A stretch of DNA of 64,000 bases, taken from an uncultured Bacteroidales bacterium. GTDB taxonomy: Bacteria; Bacteroidota; Bacteroidia; Bacteroidales; UBA932. A program made the position numbers and the translations under genes. Where the stretch lies: NCBI GenBank assembly GCA_934700615.1, contig CAKUXR010000012.1:29829-93828 (forward strand), read 5' to 3'. Below are positions 1-8,911 of this stretch, piece after piece (the first letter of the stretch is position 1; every line of letters begins with the position of its first letter). The notes beneath the pieces are model-generated. The model ran no database searches, was not told where the DNA came from, and saw only the letters and a program-made list of their open reading frames with translations.

Positions 1-1
1 C

Positions 2-625
2 GGCACCATACAGTACGAAAAGGCTGGATGCGTACACATTCCATACCCTCCGGAGTACTGGGACGGAGTGGTGGGACTCAACGCATTAAGGGCCTTCAAC
101 ATTGAGATCAATTATGACTATATGACGATTTACTGCTACTCGAAGAAGGTGCCGCTCGAAGCCACATCTGGACTGATTCCGTTTACTTTTGAGTACAAAT
201 ACGATGTGCCTTTCATCACGTTGCCCGTGAAAATCAGCGGCAATGAATATGATCTGCTGCTGGAGGTTGACACCGGATCGGACAGGGTAATAGACCTCAA
301 CACTCCATTCGTGAAAAGCCACAATCTGCTTGACACCCAAAAGCCATTCGCCATCTCGCATATTTCCAGTTCGGATGAAGGCAGCGGAGAACTCAGGAAT
401 GTATTTTTCGATGAGGTCACTGTCGGGCCATACATATTACCGAAAGTCGCTGGTGCGTTCTCCACATTGACGGAAGGAATGCAGAGCAAGAGCGACATCG
501 ACGGCACGCTGGGGAACAATTTTCTGAAACGCTTCAATATGATCATCGACTTCAATGCCCAAAAGTTGTACCTCCAGCCAAACAACTACTTCTGGACACC
601 GTTTTACAACTTCCTCGTGGAATAG
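2..625 (+). CDS. Retropepsin-like aspartyl protease, 5'-truncated by window edge
   Basis: The reading frame is open to the left edge of the window, so the start lies outside; the GTG at 68 is internal. The visible part ends with a typical retropepsin-like half: the catalytic motif DTGS (residues VDTGSDRV) follows a beta-strand-rich stretch, and the family's closing pattern, DGTLGNNFLKRF then IIDF, is present near the C-terminus. A weaker copy of that closing pattern (DGVVGLNALRAF) occurs at about 62-97, so the protein probably has two pepsin-like halves of which only the second retains a visible catalytic Asp. No C-terminal membrane segment is seen. The substrate is unknown. Proteins of this type in Bacteroidota are often exported, but the signal peptide region is not in view. 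Confidence 0.8.
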   Translation, partial: GTIQYEKAGCVHIPYPPEYWDGVVGLNALRAFNIEINYDYMTIYCYSKKVPLEATSGLIPFTFEYKYDVPFITLPVKISGNEYDLLLEVDTGSDRVIDLNTPFVKSHNLLDTQKPFAISHISSSDEGSGELRNVFFDEVTVGPYILPKVAGAFSTLTEGMQSKSDIDGTLGNNFLKRFNMIIDFNAQKLYLQPNNYFWTPFYNFLVE

Positions 626-816
626 CACCCCTGAAACCGCACCACCAAGCCAGTGTCTGTGGCCTTGTCAGCCGTTCTCTGCACCGAACCACATCTTTTA
701 TTCACGTGCTAGACAAAGCAGAACATTACGTGCGCAAATGACTTCTTCCACGTGCGAAAGCCTCTCCAAAAGGCTAGTTATAGTGCACTTACATGACAGA
801 TTTTAGCGTTGCGGCA

Positions 817-2022
817 TCAATAAAGGAAGCCGAACATCCAAAGCGGGATTCGCGCCCCGGAGCCTATTTCGGTGTCGTCAACCGCAAGGTAGCTGTCAGG
901 CTCGTCTTTGATCTGGTCGAAAGTCTTGCCTGCGCCCCCAATCTCGAAAAGGTATTTTCCACAGGCGAAGAAATCCCCTTTCTTCGGATATTGAAGGGGA
1001 TACCGGGATCCGACCTGATTCGCAAAGAAAGTCTCACGAATTGTTCCAATGTCGCACGAGCCTCCCAAGGCCTGCATTATATTACTGTTGCCAATGTAAA
1101 TCTTGTCCGGATTGACAAGTTTCTTGTAACTTTTCAGCTCAGCTGTCAACAGGTTCAGCACTCCGGCTCTGTCCAAAGCGTAGAGTATCTTCAGACAGGA
1201 ATCACGCGTAGTTCCCAAAGCCTGACAGAGTTTGCTTATGTTCGGGATGAACGGAATTTTTTCGGCGATGATCATCAGCAACTTTTTTGACTTATGCACG
1301 GTCTCGAATGTCACGTCCTCCACGGCCGGCAGGTCACTTTCTATAGTTTGGGAAATTGTTTCCGCAAGTCTGATGTGGAAGTCCGCCCCGGATTCCTTGA
1401 AATATGGATACATTCCTTTTGAAAGATAGTCAGAAAAGAATTTGAGAGGCTTGCACTGAGACACCATCTCCATTGCAATCTTCACGTGTCTTTGTAGCAG
1501 TTCCTCTAACGAGTATATCGGGAAAGAAGCAATCCCTTCATATTCAAGGTATTCACGGAATGACATATTATGCAGTCGGTACAATGTCTGCCTTCTTGAA
1601 AGATCCACCTTTGAATTGTCAATCCGCAGCATTGACGAGCCTGTATAGGCAATGTTGAGATTCGGATAATTGTCATACAGATTCTTGAGAACAACCGTCC
1701 ACTCCGGACACTTATGAATCTCGTCCAGAAACAGATGGTACACTCCCACGGAATACAAGTAATCAGCCAGGTCGAAAATCGAGTGCGTGGTGAACCACAT
1801 ATTGTCCATGGAGACATAGAGAGCATCATCCGGATTATCAAAGGTTTCAAGAATATGCTGAAGAATCAGGGTCGTTTTACCAACGCCCTTCTCCCCCTTG
1901 ATTCCCAACATGCGCACATCCCAGTTAATCTGGCCGTAAAGGTATCTTTTAAAACCCAGAGTTGTCTCAGCAAGTTTCCTGTGGTAAACCGTCCGCAACG
2001 GCTGAATGTCATTCTCGTTCAT
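817..2022 (-). CDS. AAA-type ATPase, AAA_14/DUF4143-like
   Basis: This is a P-loop ATPase of the AAA_14 type common in Bacteroidales. The Walker A GEKGVGKTTL lies near the N-terminus and a Walker B-like LFLDEIHKCPEW follows. A sensor-like GSSMLRID segment and a C-terminal nuclease-like or DUF4143-like region end in the family's usual IPLWMFGFLY. The frame extends upstream to 2073, but a good -7 element at 2043-2050 predicts a transcript beginning near 2036. The ATG at 2022 is therefore the likely start, preceded by purine-rich sequence. The gene converges on the upstream protease and is monocistronic. The cellular role of these ATPases is not established, and no partner toxin or nuclease gene lies next to it. 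Confidence 0.8.
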   Translation of the reverse strand: MNENDIQPLRTVYHRKLAETTLGFKRYLYGQINWDVRMLGIKGEKGVGKTTLILQHILETFDNPDDALYVSMDNMWFTTHSIFDLADYLYSVGVYHLFLDEIHKCPEWTVVLKNLYDNYPNLNIAYTGSSMLRIDNSKVDLSRRQTLYRLHNMSFREYLEYEGIASFPIYSLEELLQRHVKIAMEMVSQCKPLKFFSDYLSKGMYPYFKESGADFHIRLAETISQTIESDLPAVEDVTFETVHKSKKLLMIIAEKIPFIPNISKLCQALGTTRDSCLKILYALDRAGVLNLLTAELKSYKKLVNPDKIYIGNSNIMQALGGSCDIGTIRETFFANQVGSRYPLQYPKKGDFFACGKYLFEIGGAGKTFDQIKDEPDSYLAVDDTEIGSGARIPLWMFGFLY

Positions 2023-2042
2023 TAGTATCTCTTTCTTACTGG

Positions 2043-2050
2043 CAAAAATA
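2043..2050 (-). promoter_or_regulatory. Bacteroidota -7 promoter element for the ATPase gene
   Basis: On the minus strand this reads TATTTTTG and matches TAnnTTTG, about 20 bp before the chosen ATG. No clear TTTG -33 element is seen. Confidence 0.5.
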
Positions 2051-2187
2051 AGCATTCGCTTTCGGAAAAGCAATTATTATAGCATTTTTAACTTATAGAA
2101 AAGCGACAAACACTATCAAATCAACTTTTGCAAAAGCGATTTAACCCATGAGTCACTTTCAGATGCACAACAATAAAGAATAATGAC

Positions 2188-2195
2188 TATATTTG
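2188..2195 (+). promoter_or_regulatory. -7 promoter element for the acyltransferase run
   Basis: TATATTTG lies 22 bp before the ATG at 2218 and matches the Bacteroidota TAnnTTTG consensus. It probably drives the co-directional genes starting with the acyltransferase. Confidence 0.6.
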
Positions 2196-2217
2196 TTATT
2201 TGTGAAGAAATGATATT

Positions 2218-3129
2218 ATGCAGTTTGGAGTAAACATAATGAAGGGCATGATGAGACTGCTTGCGCTGCAGCCTCTGAAACTGCACTATTTCTGGGGAAA
2301 AATCATTGCCTGGGTAGTCTATGGGCCTCTCCATTACAGGAGGGATGTCGTGATGATGAACCTGGCCAGGTCTTTCCCTGAAAAGAAGTATTGGGAATTG
2401 AAAGCCATCGCCAAGAATTTCTACAGGCATTTCGGCAATCTCGTGGCGGAAACATTCTGGTTCGCCGGCGCGCACGACACGAAGCGTCTGCACGAATCCC
2501 ATATTTGCGAACTTGTCAATGTCGATGTGCTGAACCGTCTATATAAAGAAAGGCCAGGCGTAATCCTGATGAATTCGCATCTCGGCAACTGGGAACTGAC
2601 GGGAGGAATCAGGAATTATGCGTATGCTCCTGATTCTGTGGAGTTCCAGGAAAAGGATGTCACCGTCATATATAAGGAATTGAAAAACAGTTTCTGGGAC
2701 AAGGTCCTGGGACTAAACAGATGCGCTCCGATTTCGCCTGAAAACTATGCTACCTGTTATGTGGAATCGCGGAACATAATGCGCTATGTCATTCAGCACA
2801 GGAATGAAAAGCATATCTATGTGTTCCCGACTGACCAGTGTCCATATAACTATGCTTCGGGCCATGTGGTGGACAATTTCCTGAACCAGCCGACCCAGAC
2901 CATGACCGGAGGCGCGACATTGGCCTGCAAATTCCATTTTGCCGTCGTCTATATGGCGTTCCGCGCGAAAAAGGATTTCGGCTACGAGATGACATTCACC
3001 GAAATCTGCGAAGATGCGTCGCAGTTTTCACCGGAAGACGTCATGAACAAGTTCTACAGGCTGCTGGAAAAGGATATCATTGACCAGCCGGCGAATTATC
3101 TGTGGACACATAACAGATGGAAAAAATAG
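2218..3129 (+). CDS. LpxL/HtrB-family lysophospholipid or lipid A acyltransferase
   Basis: A 303-residue member of the lipid A secondary acyltransferase (LpxL/LpxM/HtrB) family, acting at the inner face of the cytoplasmic membrane on lipid A precursors. An N-terminal hydrophobic stretch (about residues 24-38) could anchor it. The catalytic HX4(D/E) motif is seen as HLGNWE at residues 121-126, and further conserved blocks (YVFPTDQCP, then MTGGATLACKF) match the family. The ATG at 2218 is 22 bp after a good -7 element, although Met8 or Met11 would also keep the core. It could instead acylate another lipid such as an aminolipid, since the family is used for several substrates in Bacteroidota. 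DUF4831 follows after 10 bp. Confidence 0.85.
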   Translation: MQFGVNIMKGMMRLLALQPLKLHYFWGKIIAWVVYGPLHYRRDVVMMNLARSFPEKKYWELKAIAKNFYRHFGNLVAETFWFAGAHDTKRLHESHICELVNVDVLNRLYKERPGVILMNSHLGNWELTGGIRNYAYAPDSVEFQEKDVTVIYKELKNSFWDKVLGLNRCAPISPENYATCYVESRNIMRYVIQHRNEKHIYVFPTDQCPYNYASGHVVDNFLNQPTQTMTGGATLACKFHFAVVYMAFRAKKDFGYEMTFTEICEDASQFSPEDVMNKFYRLLEKDIIDQPANYLWTHNRWKK

Positions 3130-3139
3130 GAAACCGAAC

Positions 3140-4186
3140 ATGAAAAATGATTATAGTATGAAAAGAGTTCTTAGTTTGGTGGCCGGAACCATGTTGTTCC
3201 TGCCTGCTGTTTCTGCCCAGAATGCGCAGAAGGACCCGGAAGGCTGTCTGGTATATTCTCTGCCGTCCACAGTCATCCGACTTGAGGTTGAGGCCAGCGG
3301 AGAGCATTTCTATGCCGGTCCTTATGCCAAATACGCGCAGAAGTATCTCGGTGTCAATGCAAGACAGAAGGATGCCGTCTCATATTCGGTCACTTCCGTG
3401 AAGATGACACCTTGCACCGAAGCTGACCAGTCTTACAGATATACTGTTGCCCCGGGTTCAGGTATGCCTGCCTTCCTGTCATTGACCTCACAGGGGCTGG
3501 TCTCAGTCTCATCTGCCGCAGGCGATACCGAATGGCGTTTCCCGGCATTCGGAAAGGCAGATTTTTCAGACAAGGGCCTTTCTTCGAATCTGACATCCGA
3601 GGCGACCACGCTATACCGTAACGTGAAAAGCGAGTCCGCCTACAACAAAGTGGCAGTCCAGCAGGAGATGGTTGTCCAGAAGTCACTGGAATCCAGGGCC
3701 AAAGAGGCTGCCGAGATGATTTTTAACCTCAGAAAGAAAAGAGTCCAGATAGTTACGGGCGATACCGACGCCACTTTCAGCGGCGAGGCGCTCGCTTCTG
3801 CAGTGGAGGAGATTTCCCGTCTCGAGAGCGAGTATATGTCAATGTTCATAGGCTACAGCGAGTATTCGACCCAGAAGATGAACTATGACGTGGTTCCTGA
3901 GAAGAGCAACGAGTCCCAGTTGTATGTCGCTTTCCGTCTTTCTGATTCCAAAGGCCTCGTGCCGGCAGATGACCTTTCAGGGAAGCCGTACCTTCTCGAA
4001 GTTGCAGCCCAGCCTGTCAGTCAGGCTCCTGGAAAATCATCTTCTGCCAAGGGTACAGTCGCCCACTACCGCGTTCCTGCATCCTGCTCTATCAAACTGA
4101 CGGATGGGGTCAATGTCCTTCTGCAGAGCAGGGTACCTGTTTATCAGCTCGGAATTGAAAGTACATTTCAGATAAATACCAAATAA
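3140..4186 (+). CDS. DUF4831 family exported protein
   Basis: A 348-residue protein whose N-terminus (MKNDYSMKRVLSLVAGTM, then PAVSAQ) is a signal peptide with likely cleavage after the Ala-Gln region. The body carries the DUF4831 hallmark: a YSLPSTVI block followed by FYAGPYAKYAQKYLG. That family is restricted to Bacteroidota and has no established function. The frame runs upstream into the acyltransferase gene, but the ATG at 3140 has the signal peptide directly behind it; Met7 at 3158 is an alternative start. It is probably cotranscribed with its neighbours, being 10 bp after the acyltransferase and 20 bp before pepD. Location is predicted as periplasmic or surface, with no lipobox visible. 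Confidence 0.8.
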   Translation: MKNDYSMKRVLSLVAGTMLFLPAVSAQNAQKDPEGCLVYSLPSTVIRLEVEASGEHFYAGPYAKYAQKYLGVNARQKDAVSYSVTSVKMTPCTEADQSYRYTVAPGSGMPAFLSLTSQGLVSVSSAAGDTEWRFPAFGKADFSDKGLSSNLTSEATTLYRNVKSESAYNKVAVQQEMVVQKSLESRAKEAAEMIFNLRKKRVQIVTGDTDATFSGEALASAVEEISRLESEYMSMFIGYSEYSTQKMNYDVVPEKSNESQLYVAFRLSDSKGLVPADDLSGKPYLLEVAAQPVSQAPGKSSSAKGTVAHYRVPASCSIKLTDGVNVLLQSRVPVYQLGIESTFQINTK

Positions 4187-4206
4187 TCACTTTAAACTAA
4201 TAGATT

Positions 4207-5664
4207 ATGACTATCAAAGATTTAGAGCCGAAAGGCGTGTGGGGAAATTTCGATGCACTCTCACAGATTCCCCGTCCTTCAAAGCATGAAGAGAAAGCTG
4301 AGCAGTTCCTTCTTGACTGGGGAAAAGAGCACAATGTAGATGTGCGCAGAGATGAAACCGGCAATATCATATTCAGCAAACCGGCTACACCGGGTTACGA
4401 GAACAGAAGAGGAGTCATCCTCCAGGCACATGTGGACATGGTTCCACAGAAGACTGCGGAGACCGTACATGACTTCCTCAAGGATCCTATCCAGACACAG
4501 ATTGACGGTGAGTGGGTGACAGCAAAGGGTACTACCCTCGGAGCCGACGACGGAATCGGAGTATGTCTTGCACTTGCTGTTCTTGAAGACAATACCCTCA
4601 AACACGGTCCTGTAGAGGCGCTTATTACCTATGATGAGGAAACCGGAATGACCGGAGCGGAGAAACTCAAACCTGGTGAACTGAAGGGCGATGTCCTCCT
4701 TAATCTTGACTCTGAGGCTGAGGGCGAACTTTACATCGGCTGCGCAGGAGGTCTGTACGGAAAAGCAGACTTCGAGTACAAGTCAATGCCGGTACCTGCA
4801 GGTTATGAGGCATATAGACTTTCAGTGAAAGGCCTCCAGGGCGGACACTCAGGCCAGGATATCGTATTATACAGAGCCAATGCCAACAAGGTCGTAGCCC
4901 GCATCCTTCTCCCGCTCGTGGAGAAATATGACGTGAAAGTTGCTGACTTTGTAGGAGGCAGTCTCCATAATGCGATTCCTTTCGAAGCTACTGCTGACGT
5001 GCTTGTACCTGCCGACAGAGTTGACGAGGTCAAGAAGATTGTCGAGCTTGTGTTCGCTGAGGTCAAGGCTGAATATGCTGATACCGACCCTTCTGCAGCA
5101 TGCTTCTTCGAGAAGTGCGACATGCCTGCCGCATATGTGGAGGATGAGGTTATGCAGAAGGCAGTCAAGGCCATTTGCGCTTGCCCGAGCAGCGTCGACA
5201 GAATGAGCCCTGTCATGCATGGTCTCGTGGAGACATCAGTGAACATGGCTGTCGTAAGAATTCAGGACGGACACATTACTGTCCTTTCATACTTGAGAAG
5301 CTCCGTGGATTCAGCCAAGATGGATCTTGCAGAGAGAATGCGCTGCCTCTTCGAACTGGCCGGCGCCAAGTTCACTTCATACGGCGCTTATTCAGGATGG
5401 GTTCCGCTTCCTTCTACACCTGTCATCGCCACAATGAAGGATGTTTACAAGAAACTCTTCGGTAAGGATATGAAGGTTACTGCTATCCATGCGGGACTTG
5501 AGTGCGCTCTTCTCGGTGCAAAATATCCTAACTGGGATATGGTTTCATTCGGACCTACAATCCTGCACCCTCATTCACCTGATGAGAGAGTGAAGATTGA
5601 CACAGTTGACAAATGTTGGGAATTCCTCAAGGCTGTTCTTGAGGCAATGCCTGAAAAGAAATAA
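4207..5664 (+). CDS. pepD: Aminoacyl-histidine dipeptidase (peptidase D), M20C family
   Basis: A cytosolic zinc dipeptidase of 485 residues, the same length as the E. coli PepD family standard. The metal and catalytic residues are readable: QAHVDM (His75, Asp77), LGADDGIG (Asp114-Asp115) and DEETGMTG (Glu144-Glu145), with a later GGHSGQD dimerisation-lid motif. It hydrolyses Xaa-His and other dipeptides such as carnosine-like substrates and serves peptide utilisation. The ATG at 4207 follows the DUF4831 stop by 20 bp, and the next gene starts 2 bp after its stop, so the set is likely one operon. Nothing in it looks damaged. Confidence 0.95.
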   Translation: MTIKDLEPKGVWGNFDALSQIPRPSKHEEKAEQFLLDWGKEHNVDVRRDETGNIIFSKPATPGYENRRGVILQAHVDMVPQKTAETVHDFLKDPIQTQIDGEWVTAKGTTLGADDGIGVCLALAVLEDNTLKHGPVEALITYDEETGMTGAEKLKPGELKGDVLLNLDSEAEGELYIGCAGGLYGKADFEYKSMPVPAGYEAYRLSVKGLQGGHSGQDIVLYRANANKVVARILLPLVEKYDVKVADFVGGSLHNAIPFEATADVLVPADRVDEVKKIVELVFAEVKAEYADTDPSAACFFEKCDMPAAYVEDEVMQKAVKAICACPSSVDRMSPVMHGLVETSVNMAVVRIQDGHITVLSYLRSSVDSAKMDLAERMRCLFELAGAKFTSYGAYSGWVPLPSTPVIATMKDVYKKLFGKDMKVTAIHAGLECALLGAKYPNWDMVSFGPTILHPHSPDERVKIDTVDKCWEFLKAVLEAMPEKK

Positions 5665-5666
5665 AC

Positions 5667-6587
5667 GTGAAGAGAAGATTTTTTTTGATGGCCCTGCTGC
5701 TCTGTGTGAGCAGCGGGCTGTTTATGTCGCAGGCACAATGCAGACAAGACTGCCCGTCACTTGCAGTGGATGACGGATGGGCATTGGCCCGAGTGATGGA
5801 AGTCTGCGGACGTCAGGGAATTGCGTCAGACGGCGAGTACTATTACGTATCCGGCTCGACTGCGCTATACAAGTACCGTAAAGACGGAGAACTCGTGCGC
5901 TCTGACATTGACCCTTTCCGCAGCCTCGAACTTTCGGCGAACCACATCGGTGACATTGATGTTTACAATGGTGAGATTTATGCCGGAATCGAGACTTTCA
6001 TTGATGGTGTCGGACAGAATATCCAGGTCGCCGTCTATGATGCCGAGACATTGGAATGGAAGCGCTCCATCCCGTGGAATCCTGCATCCGGCCAGGTTGA
6101 AGTCTGCGGTCTTGCCGTAGATAAGGAGCATGGCCGTGTGTGGATGGCTGACTGGGTTCAGGGCACGCATCTGTATTGCTATGACCTCAAGACCGGAGAG
6201 TATGTGGGAAAAGTTGCATTGGACCCGGCTCCGGGACTTCAGCAGGGAATAGTCTGCAAGGGCGGCAGCATAATCATCTCCTGCGACGACGGGGATGCCG
6301 AGAAAAATCTTCCTGATCATCTGTATGTCTGCGAGATTTATCCTTCAGACGGTTCTGAGTTGCCTGGGCGGGTAAGACCGGAACTCTACCGTACGATGTC
6401 GGATTTCCGCAGGACAGGAGAAATAGAAGGACTCAGTATCGACCCGCTTACCGGGGAACTGATAGTCCTTGCAAACAGAGGGGCAAGAATCATCTTGGGA
6501 ATGCCTAAGGGATTCTATCCTGGATATGACAGGGAAATCCATGAACTGTACATATATGAGCCCGAGTGCATATGTAACAAACACTAA
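5667..6587 (+). CDS. Secreted beta-propeller-like protein of unknown function
   Basis: A 306-residue protein starting at GTG 5667, with a strong signal peptide (MKRRFFLMALLLCVSSG, then cleavage near SQAQC). The mature part has repeating short strand patterns resembling a propeller: YYVSGSTALYKY, GEIYAGIETF, GRVWMADWVQGTHLYCYD, then LSIDPLTGELIVLANRG. This suggests a WD40, YVTN or SMP-30-like fold, but no catalytic signature is recognised. The alternative start ATG at 5688 would shorten the signal peptide's basic region and is less good. It begins 2 bp after pepD and ends 11 bp before the kinase gene, so it is probably in the same transcript. I do not recognise the family. Confidence 0.65.
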   Translation: MKRRFFLMALLLCVSSGLFMSQAQCRQDCPSLAVDDGWALARVMEVCGRQGIASDGEYYYVSGSTALYKYRKDGELVRSDIDPFRSLELSANHIGDIDVYNGEIYAGIETFIDGVGQNIQVAVYDAETLEWKRSIPWNPASGQVEVCGLAVDKEHGRVWMADWVQGTHLYCYDLKTGEYVGKVALDPAPGLQQGIVCKGGSIIISCDDGDAEKNLPDHLYVCEIYPSDGSELPGRVRPELYRTMSDFRRTGEIEGLSIDPLTGELIVLANRGARIILGMPKGFYPGYDREIHELYIYEPECICNKH

Positions 6588-6598
6588 ACTGATTTTTT

Positions 6599-7459
6599 AT
6601 GGTCATTATAGCGGAAAGCGGAGCTACCAAGACAGATTGGTGCTCAGTGTCTGAAACCGGTGAGAGGTATTCTCTCAAGACGCCGGGAATGAACGTCTCT
6701 ACTGCGGAGTCTTCTTTCATTGAAAAAGTTCTGAAGGACGCGATTCCGGAACTCAATCCGACAGGAGAGAAGGTCAATGAAATCCATTTCTATGCGGCAG
6801 GCCTCATTTCGGACGGAAAGTCTGTGCCAGAGAGTGCCAAAAGGCTGGACGATGAATTCAGGAAGGCATTTCCTGATGCTCAGATAGAATATGCGTCTGA
6901 CCTTCTGGATGCAGCCAGGGCCGTCTGCGGCAGGGAACCGGGAATTGCCGTCATACTCGGGACCGGTTCGAACAGCTGCGAATATGATGGAGAGAAAATC
7001 GTCAGGAATGTGCGCTCCGGAGGTTTTATTCTGGGAGACGAAGGCGGTGGGGCCAGCCTCGGACGGCAGTTTATGTCTGATTTCCTGAAAGGTCTTGTCC
7101 CTCAGAAACTTGCAGACGAATTTGCATCGGAATACGAGGTGGATTATCTTACTGTGGTCCAGAATGTCTATAAGGGACCGGCACCGGCAAGATACCTCGG
7201 TTCTTTCGCTCCGTTCATCAGCCGTCACTACGATGAGTATCCTTATGTGAAGGAACTGATAGACAATAACTTCAGACAGCTTTTCTCCAGATGCATCGCC
7301 CAGTATGACCTCAAGAAATACAGTAAGGTAGGCGTTGTCGGCGGATATGCCATGGCGCATAAGGAGACATTGGAACGCATCGCGTCTGAATTCAATGTCA
7401 AGATTTCAGAAATTACAGCTTCCCCGATAGAGGGGCTTGTCAAATATCATACAAAGTAA
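6599..7459 (+). CDS. BadF/BadG-type N-acetylhexosamine kinase (GlcNAc or MurNAc kinase)
   Basis: A 286-residue ASKHA-fold sugar kinase of the BadF/BadG family annotated as N-acetylglucosamine kinase. The phosphate-1 loop (ESGATKTDW) sits at the N-terminus, a GTGSNSCEYDG loop and the GGFILGDEGGGASLGR motif lie in the middle, and a final VVGGYAMAH occurs near the C-terminus. It stands 4 bp upstream of murQ. In Tannerella forsythia a kinase of this family next to murQ (MurK) phosphorylates MurNAc, so MurNAc kinase activity is as plausible as GlcNAc kinase. The pair would return peptidoglycan amino sugars to metabolism. Substrate assignment is inference from context; the fold assignment is firm. 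Confidence 0.85.
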   Translation: MVIIAESGATKTDWCSVSETGERYSLKTPGMNVSTAESSFIEKVLKDAIPELNPTGEKVNEIHFYAAGLISDGKSVPESAKRLDDEFRKAFPDAQIEYASDLLDAARAVCGREPGIAVILGTGSNSCEYDGEKIVRNVRSGGFILGDEGGGASLGRQFMSDFLKGLVPQKLADEFASEYEVDYLTVVQNVYKGPAPARYLGSFAPFISRHYDEYPYVKELIDNNFRQLFSRCIAQYDLKKYSKVGVVGGYAMAHKETLERIASEFNVKISEITASPIEGLVKYHTK

Positions 7460-7463
7460 AACC

Positions 7464-8285
7464 ATGAGAACAACAGAACAGTCATCCAATTACCACAATC
7501 TTCAGGACATGTCTGTAAAAGAAATACTTACGGGCATCAATAATGAGGACAGTTGTGTTCCTGTGGCAGTTGCCGAGGAAATCCCTCAGATAGAGAAACT
7601 TGTGGAGGGAATAGTTGAAAGGTTGAAAAGAGGCGGACGTGTCTTTTATCTCGGCGCGGGCACCAGCGGACGTCTGGGAGTAGTAGATGCATCCGAGATT
7701 CCTCCTACTTATGGAGTAAACGACAAATTCATCGGACTTATTGCCGGCGGAGACAAGGCTATCCGTAATGCAGTGGAAGCTGCGGAGGACAGCAATGAGG
7801 GAGGATGGAAAGATATGCAGCCGTTTTCTCCTACAGTCGACGATGTAGTAGTGGGTGTAGCAGCCTCAGGCTCGACACCTTATGTCATCGGTGCCGTGAA
7901 GATTGCCAGGGAGCGTGGCCTGCTTACCGGTTGTATTACTTGTAACAAGGGTTCTGAACTTGCCGCAGTTTCTGAAATTCCCGTTGAGGTGGTTGTGGGT
8001 CCTGAATTCGTGACCGGAAGTACCAGAATGAAGGCAGGCACAGCTGAGAAACTTGTCCTCAATATGATTTCTACGGCGACAATGATCCGGCTCGGCCATG
8101 TCAAAGGCAACAAGATGGTTGACATGCAGCTGACCAACAAGAAACTTGTGGACAGGGGCTCGAGAATGATTATGGGAGAGGCAGACATCAATGACTATGA
8201 ACTCGCAAAGAGGCTTCTTCTGAAATATGGCTCTGTCCGCAAGGCGGTGGATGCTTATAATGAGGGAGACAAGGATGCGAAGTGA
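7464..8285 (+). CDS. murQ: N-acetylmuramic acid 6-phosphate etherase
   Basis: A 273-residue SIS-domain lyase that cleaves the D-lactyl ether of MurNAc-6-phosphate, giving GlcNAc-6-phosphate and lactate. The signature GAGTSGRLGVVDASE, followed by IPPTYG, is intact, and the second block GSTRMKAGTAEKL is present. Start choice: the frame is open to 7437, but ATG 7464 lies just after the kinase stop and precedes the usual N-terminus (TTEQSSNYHNLQ). The start of recR overlaps its last 11 bases, which implies translational coupling. Together with the upstream kinase it forms a cytosolic cell-wall recycling step. Confidence 0.95.
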   Translation: MRTTEQSSNYHNLQDMSVKEILTGINNEDSCVPVAVAEEIPQIEKLVEGIVERLKRGGRVFYLGAGTSGRLGVVDASEIPPTYGVNDKFIGLIAGGDKAIRNAVEAAEDSNEGGWKDMQPFSPTVDDVVVGVAASGSTPYVIGAVKIARERGLLTGCITCNKGSELAAVSEIPVEVVVGPEFVTGSTRMKAGTAEKLVLNMISTATMIRLGHVKGNKMVDMQLTNKKLVDRGSRMIMGEADINDYELAKRLLLKYGSVRKAVDAYNEGDKDAK

Positions 8286-8910
8286 AAAGTATCCGTCAGA
8301 GCTTCTTGAAAATGCTGTCGAAGCCATAAGTTCGCTTCCGGGGGTGGGGGAGAAGAGCGCACTGCGCCTTGCCCTCCACCTCCTGAAGCAGCCTGTCGAG
8401 AATGTGCGGCATTTTACGGATTCCATCAGACTTCTGAGGGAGAATGTCCGTTATTGCCGTACCTGCATGATGATTTCAGACGAGGATCAGTGCTCGATCT
8501 GCTCGGACAACAGCCGTGACCACAATACCATCTGTGTTGTGGAAAATGTACGTGATGTCATGAGTGTAGAGGCTACCGGACAATATCATGGGGTCTATCA
8601 TGTGCTTGGCGGGAAGATATCGCCGATCGACGGCATCGGTCCTTCAGACCTGAAAATCATTGAACTTAAGAATAGAGTGGAAACCTTGGTCGAATCCGGC
8701 ATCGGTCCCGGCAACATTGAAATAATCCTTGCGCTCAGCGGGGATGTGGAAGGCGAGACTACCTCTTTCTATATATACAGGCAGATTTCGGCTTTTGGTA
8801 TCAAGGTGTCGTCCCCGGCACGAGGCCTCGGCTTCGGTGACGATTTGGAATACGCTGATCAGCTGACACTTGGAAGGTCCATAGTAAACCGCCAGATTTT
8901 CAGACCTTGA
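8275..8910 (+). CDS. recR: Recombination mediator protein RecR
   Basis: A 211-residue RecR that, with RecF and RecO, loads RecA at single-strand gaps. The N-terminal helix-hairpin-helix (SLPGVGEKSALRLALHL) is followed by the four-Cys zinc site Cys61, Cys64, Cys73, Cys76 (CRTC then CSIC). A Toprim domain comes next (VVENVRDVMSVE onward) and the Walker-B-like C-terminus ends it. The frame is open upstream to 8227, but ATG 8275 gives the family N-terminus; it overlaps murQ by 11 bases. mntP begins 1 bp after its stop, so murQ, recR and mntP are likely cotranscribed although functionally unrelated. Confidence 0.95.
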   Translation: MRSEKYPSELLENAVEAISSLPGVGEKSALRLALHLLKQPVENVRHFTDSIRLLRENVRYCRTCMMISDEDQCSICSDNSRDHNTICVVENVRDVMSVEATGQYHGVYHVLGGKISPIDGIGPSDLKIIELKNRVETLVESGIGPGNIEIILALSGDVEGETTSFYIYRQISAFGIKVSSPARGLGFGDDLEYADQLTLGRSIVNRQIFRP

Positions 8911-8911
8911 T

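Noticed and set aside
793..1290. 165-codon plus-strand frame over the ATPase gene
   Set aside because: It is antisense to the well-supported ATPase; composition and lack of any motif mark it as a shadow frame.
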